Origin: Firmicutes bacterium UBA5486
GTDB taxonomy: Bacteria > Bacillota > UBA4882 > UBA10575
DNA: 26,478 bases
NCBI GenBank assembly: GCA_002427045.1
Contig: DIPO01000038.1
Location: forward strand, 5,296-31,773
Direction of reading: 5' to 3'
Shown here: one piece after another, positions 24,060 to 26,478 of the stretch
How the letters are laid out: each line of letters begins with the position of its first letter
Position numbering within the stretch: position 1 is the first letter of the stretch
Program-made: the position numbers and the translations under genes
Notes under the pieces: model-generated
Told to the model about the DNA's origin: nothing
Seen by the model: the letters and a program-made list of their open reading frames with translations, nothing else
Database searches by the model: none

Positions 24060-24146
24060 TTAATTGGCCCCCTTTTTCTAAAAGTAGAGCATACTAAAGA
24101 ATTTTCTACATATAATTAATATTATTAATGGTAAAATACCAGTTAA

Positions 24147-24175
24147 ATTATATCATAAATTAATATTCTTTGCAA
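24147..24175 (-). promoter_or_regulatory. lexA promoter
   Basis: On the minus strand, TTGCAA (24175-24170) and TATAAT (24152-24147) are 17 bp apart with an extended -10 TG. The -35 overlaps the LexA box at 24173-24186. Confidence 0.75.
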
Positions 24176-24186
24176 ACAGTTGTTCG
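24173..24186. promoter_or_regulatory. LexA box A
   Basis: CAAACAGTTGTTCG fits the Gram-positive SOS consensus CGAACN4GTTCG with one half imperfect. It overlaps the lexA -35. Confidence 0.75.
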
Positions 24187-24190
24187 ATCC

Positions 24191-24220
24191 TTGACAGCAA
24201 ACATATGTTCGTGTTAAAAT
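24191..24220 (+). promoter_or_regulatory. Promoter of the LysM (yneA-like) gene
   Basis: TTGACA (24191-24196) and TAAAAT (24215-24220), 18 bp apart. LexA box B fills the spacer, so repressor binding would exclude RNA polymerase. Confidence 0.75.
24198..24211. promoter_or_regulatory. LexA box B
   Basis: CAAACATATGTTCG is a near-perfect SOS box with the palindromic core ACATATGT, inside the spacer of the plus-strand promoter. Confidence 0.85.
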
Positions 24221-24227
24221 AAAATTA

Positions 24228-24241
24228 AGAACATATGTTTG
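24228..24241. promoter_or_regulatory. LexA box C
   Basis: AGAACATATGTTTG has the same core ACATATGT as box B, 30 bp away, about three helical turns, just after the -10 of the LysM gene's promoter. Confidence 0.85.
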
Positions 24242-24278
24242 GGTAAAAAAGAAAACTTCAAGTTTAGGAGTGAGAGAA

Positions 24279-24605
24279 ATGGAAGGTAATACCGGGCAGG
24301 TAAGGTACTTGCGGTATAAACGAAGTTGGCGTTGGAATCCCCGAAAGGGTATTTCAAACCTTGCGATGCTAATGATGTTAATCCTTGTTATTCTATCGGT
24401 TTTCTATTTTACTGCCAAGCAAAGCCAGGGTAAATCGGATGTTATTAAACAAGTTATGATCAAAAAAGGGGATACTCTTTGGGAGATAGCCTTAGAGTAT
24501 TTTCCTCATACAGATCCTAGAAAGCAAGTGGTTAAAATAAAAGAGATAAACGGCCTCCAAGATCCAACGATTTATCCAGGGCAAAGGTTAAGATTACCGG
24601 ATTGA
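24279..24605 (+). CDS. LysM membrane protein, likely YneA-type SOS division inhibitor
   Basis: The 108-residue product has a basic N-terminus, one transmembrane helix (about 27-44) and a C-terminal LysM domain (about 57-107: VMIKKGDTLWEIALEYFP, then INGLQDPTIYPGQRLRLPD). YneA of Bacillus subtilis, encoded divergently from lexA and repressed by it, has the same size and layout and blocks division after DNA damage. Context and LexA boxes strongly support the same role here, though sequence identity was not measured. An in-frame GTG at 24270 is possible, but TTAGGAG (24264-24270) fits ATG 24279. Confidence 0.85.
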   Translation: MEGNTGQVRYLRYKRSWRWNPRKGISNLAMLMMLILVILSVFYFTAKQSQGKSDVIKQVMIKKGDTLWEIALEYFPHTDPRKQVVKIKEINGLQDPTIYPGQRLRLPD

Positions 24606-24627
24606 GTGTCATTTCCTAGAAAAACAG

Positions 24628-24651
24628 TTTATTACCGGCAAAAGTAATAAA
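24628..24651 (+). terminator. Hairpin after the LysM gene
   Basis: TTTATTAC (24628-24635) pairs with GTAATAAA (24644-24651). The nearest T run is about 10 bp later (24663-24670), so this is a weak terminator candidate. Confidence 0.35.
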
Positions 24652-24732
24652 GGCAACAAAGGGTTTTTTAATAGATAAGAAATTAATAATCTTTAGTGAG
24701 GAATTCTTACCGAGTAAAGCTTTGGGATTAAC

Positions 24733-24760
24733 TTGTATTTCGGTGACGATCTGATAAAAT
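24733..24760 (+). promoter_or_regulatory. Possible promoter of the heptad-repeat gene
   Basis: TTGTAT (24733-24738) and TAAAAT (24755-24760) with a 16-bp spacer and an upstream TG at 24752-24753, 25 bp before the start codon. Confidence 0.45.
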
Positions 24761-24784
24761 AAATAACAGAAGGGAGGGGTTAGA

Positions 24785-25285
24785 TTGACAAACGAAAAAT
24801 TTCAAGAGATCGTTCTTATCGAATTGAGAGATTTGAAAGAAGGTCAGAAAAGGCTTGAAAAAGGGCAAGGTAGCCTAGAAGAAAGGCAGACAAAACTTGA
24901 GACAGGGCAGAACAAGCTGGAGGAAAGGCTGGGTAAGCTTGAAGAGGGGCAAACTAGACTTGAAGAAAGTTATACCAAACTTGAAGGTAGTTATAATAGA
25001 CTCGAAGAAAGTTATACTAAACTTGAAGATAGTTATACTAGACTAGACGAAAGACAGACCAGGTTCGAAAAGAAACTAGATATTGTATACGACCAAACAG
25101 TTTTCCTAAGTGAATGCTATACGGATCTTAATAAAAAATTAGATACTTTACATAACGATTTTAAATCCATTCATCAAATTATCGGGGAACATGAGATATC
25201 AATTAGGACTTTGAGAAGAAAAGATTTTGAGAATAATAAAGAATTTTACGATGCGAAGATAAGAGAAAAAAACCCCATAGATTAG
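24785..25285 (+). CDS. Coiled-coil protein with eleven tandem heptads
   Basis: The 166-residue product has no recognised catalytic domain, signal peptide or membrane helix. Residues 20-96 are eleven uninterrupted seven-residue repeats of the pattern GQxxLEE or SYTxLEE (24842-25072), giving a leucine/aromatic coiled coil. A less regular helical part follows (about 97-160, DLNKKLDTLHNDF). Similar short repeat-rich proteins occur in many Bacillota with unknown function. GGGAGGGG (24772-24779) supports TTG 24785. The repeat number could vary between strains, since the copies are similar at DNA level (21-bp units). Partner and role are unknown. Confidence 0.75.
   Translation: MTNEKFQEIVLIELRDLKEGQKRLEKGQGSLEERQTKLETGQNKLEERLGKLEEGQTRLEESYTKLEGSYNRLEESYTKLEDSYTRLDERQTRFEKKLDIVYDQTVFLSECYTDLNKKLDTLHNDFKSIHQIIGEHEISIRTLRRKDFENNKEFYDAKIREKNPID
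24842..25072 (+). repeat. Eleven 21-bp coding repeats
   Basis: The heptad array of the coiled-coil gene consists of 21-bp units. Neighbouring units such as those around 24968-25052 (AGTTATAC, ACTTGAAG) are nearly alike, suggesting recent duplication of units of 21 or 42 bp. Confidence 0.7.
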
Positions 25286-25340
25286 ATGGGTTAAAATACA
25301 GACTTTGTTTATAAACTCTATTTAAATCATGGAGCTAAGT

Positions 25341-25380
25341 AAAAAGCGCCTCACTGCTTTCGACCGAGGAGGCGCATTTT
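25341..25380. terminator. Bidirectional terminator between coiled-coil and lipoprotein genes
   Basis: GCGCCTC (25346-25352) pairs with GAGGCGC (25369-25375). An A run before it gives five T on the minus strand, and ATTTTG follows on the plus strand. It lies between the two convergent genes; the rest of the gap to 25511 shows nothing clear. Confidence 0.7.
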
Positions 25381-25511
25381 GTATAGAGAGTTATATCTTT
25401 ACCGTATTTCAAAATAACTTATGACGAAAAACATACTTTTGTAGTGTGATCGATCAAAGACATCTTTATAGGGTTGGTTGGAAGATTCTTTAAGTCGCAA
25501 AAATTAATCTA

Positions 25512-26087
25512 CTAGAAGGGAAGGTCAATTTCAATTGCTCCATCCACTTCTTTATCGGAGACCTTTACTAAAGTCATAATACTTATCTCTTCATAAACTG
25601 CATCATCATATTCATAAGTATCTACCCCAGTTATGTTCATTGTATTATCTTTTATAAGATAGGTAACTTCGTCTTCCCAAGGCTCATCATCTTCATATTT
25701 CCCAATAATCTTAATTTTGTTTCCGATTACGGAATATTCGAATATTGGTCCCAACACAACCATGCCATCCTTAAATTCAGCTGGTAATCCGGGTGGTAAA
25801 TCACCCTTAATACCGATTTTAATAAATTGCTTTAATTCGCCTGTTTTGAATTGCACATAAAGTTGACCAGTCATTTCTAAGCCTGGCGGCGTTTCCTCAT
25901 TTATTACAGGATAAGTTGTTTCTTCTTCATCAGTTGTTATCCCATCAACTTTTTGGGTATATTTTTGTTGTATAGCTTTCCAGGTTCCTTCTAAAGTAGT
26001 ATCCTTAACCGTTTTCTTGCCACAACCGGCAAACAGAAAGACTACCATAGTCAAAATCAGTACGACACTAAGCAATCTTTTGTTCAT
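25512..26087 (-). CDS. Putative lipoprotein with possible lipocalin-like domain
   Basis: The 191-residue product has a lipoprotein signal peptide with the lipobox LFAGC (lipidated Cys22) and then GKK. The mature part begins with LEGTWK near residue 33 and alternates hydrophobic strands (LYVQFKTGEL, FEYSVIGNKIKI, NTMNITGV), a beta-rich pattern seen in lipocalin-like and META-type lipoproteins. I do not recognise the family, so the fold is a guess from pattern. AAGGAG on the minus strand (26100-26095) supports the ATG at 26087 rather than the upstream in-frame ATG at 26105. It would sit on the outer face of the membrane. Confidence 0.75.
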   Translation of the reverse strand: MNKRLLSVVLILTMVVFLFAGCGKKTVKDTTLEGTWKAIQQKYTQKVDGITTDEEETTYPVINEETPPGLEMTGQLYVQFKTGELKQFIKIGIKGDLPPGLPAEFKDGMVVLGPIFEYSVIGNKIKIIGKYEDDEPWEDEVTYLIKDNTMNITGVDTYEYDDAVYEEISIMTLVKVSDKEVDGAIEIDLPF

Positions 26088-26231
26088 TGCTAAGCTCCTT
26101 TCCATATTTTCTTTGGTAAAGATTTTTATTAATAAATCCCTCCTTCAATAAATAACTTTCTTAACATTCCTTCTTCTAACATTACAATACATATTTCCCA
26201 GTTTAATAATTTATTGTCTTTATTCGCTATT

Positions 26232-26260
26232 ATTCTATATTTTCCTGCTTTTTTTGTAAA
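26232..26260 (-). promoter_or_regulatory. Probable promoter of the lipoprotein gene
   Basis: On the minus strand, TTTACA (26260-26255) and TAGAAT (26237-26232) with a 17-bp spacer. It leaves a leader of about 140 bases. Confidence 0.5.
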
Positions 26261-26325
26261 TAATTGCATAATAAAGGCTATAGTGAAAAGTTATAAAAAA
26301 AGATCGTTAACAGGTAGAAAGATAA

Positions 26326-26385
26326 AAAGACATTGAGTAGGGGAGAGAAGCATAGCTTTCTTTACTCAATGTCTTTCTTTTTATC
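26326..26385. terminator. Strong hairpin near the window end
   Basis: AAAGACATTGAGTA (26326-26339) pairs perfectly with TACTCAATGTCTTT (26363-26376); an inner AGAAGC/GCTTTCT stem extends it. T-rich sequence follows on both strands. It may end a gene beyond the window or encode a small RNA. The remaining bases to 26478 contain a repeated CCTATATAG (26385-26393 and 26404-26412) and no gene. Confidence 0.55.
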
Positions 26386-26478
26386 CTATATAGATCCATA
26401 GAGCCTATATAGGTTTATACTTTTTAGTTGTGAAGGTTTTTCAAATGGCACCTTAATTGCTTTTGTCAAGTGAAAAGT

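Noticed and set aside
26129..26269. A 46-codon minus-strand frame upstream of the lipoprotein gene
   Set aside because: It begins inside a copy of the AATTGCATAAT repeat motif, lacks a ribosome site, and overlaps a good promoter for the lipoprotein gene.

Overview
The window is AT-rich chromosomal DNA of a Gram-positive-type anaerobe, most likely Bacillota of the Clostridia/Limnochordia kind. Support: strong AGGAGG-type ribosome sites with frequent GTG/TTG starts, a meso-DAP-type MurE (DNPR motif), a class B penicillin-binding protein with two PASTA domains, a divergent lexA/yneA-like SOS pair, a GerE-like regulator, and HydC/HydB-type NADH-ferredoxin subunits. I cannot name the genus from sequence alone.

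Layout. 1-510: gene-free; three tandem imperfect hairpins about 84 bp apart (14-247), then a MITE-like element (356-478). 511-4257: zapA, a cvpA-like gene with an unusual cysteine-rich tail, and a U32 peptidase/RlhA-type gene. 4264-6914: rpsO behind a structured leader, then pnp, both ending in intrinsic terminators. 6881-7755: a long gap holding a second MITE-like element, a nested-hairpin element, a 53-residue membrane protein gene and the mraZ promoter/operator. 7756-18399: the division and cell wall (dcw) cluster mraZ-rsmH-ftsL-pbp-murE-murF-mraY-ftsW-murA, lacking murD, murG, murB and ftsQ. 18554-19036: a SPOR-domain protein. 19034-19423: a second structured gap. 19430-21924: nuoE/hydC and nuoF/hydB without a catalytic hydrogenase gene next to them. 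22075-23303: a GerE/LuxR-type HTH protein and a secreted CAP-domain protein. 23442-24605: lexA (minus) and a LysM membrane protein (plus) sharing a control region with three LexA boxes. 24785-26087: a heptad-repeat coiled-coil protein and, convergent, a lipoprotein. The last 390 bp hold a promoter and a long hairpin.

How it fits together. MraZ probably represses its own cluster through decamer repeats between promoter and start codon. RsmH methylates 16S rRNA. FtsL, the PBP and FtsW form the septal synthase core. MurE, MurF, MraY and MurA are precursor steps. ZapA acts on FtsZ and the SPOR protein probably binds septal glycan. LexA would repress the LysM protein, a likely SOS division inhibitor, so much of the window concerns division and its checkpoint.

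The least explained parts are intergenic: the tandem hairpin array with matching bulges and covarying arms (14-247), a dispersed terminal-inverted-repeat family sharing GGAATTKCATAATT ends, and several multi-hairpin segments (4298-4425, 7137-7239, 19171-19296, 19995-20076). No CRISPR array, rRNA, tRNA or transposase gene was seen.
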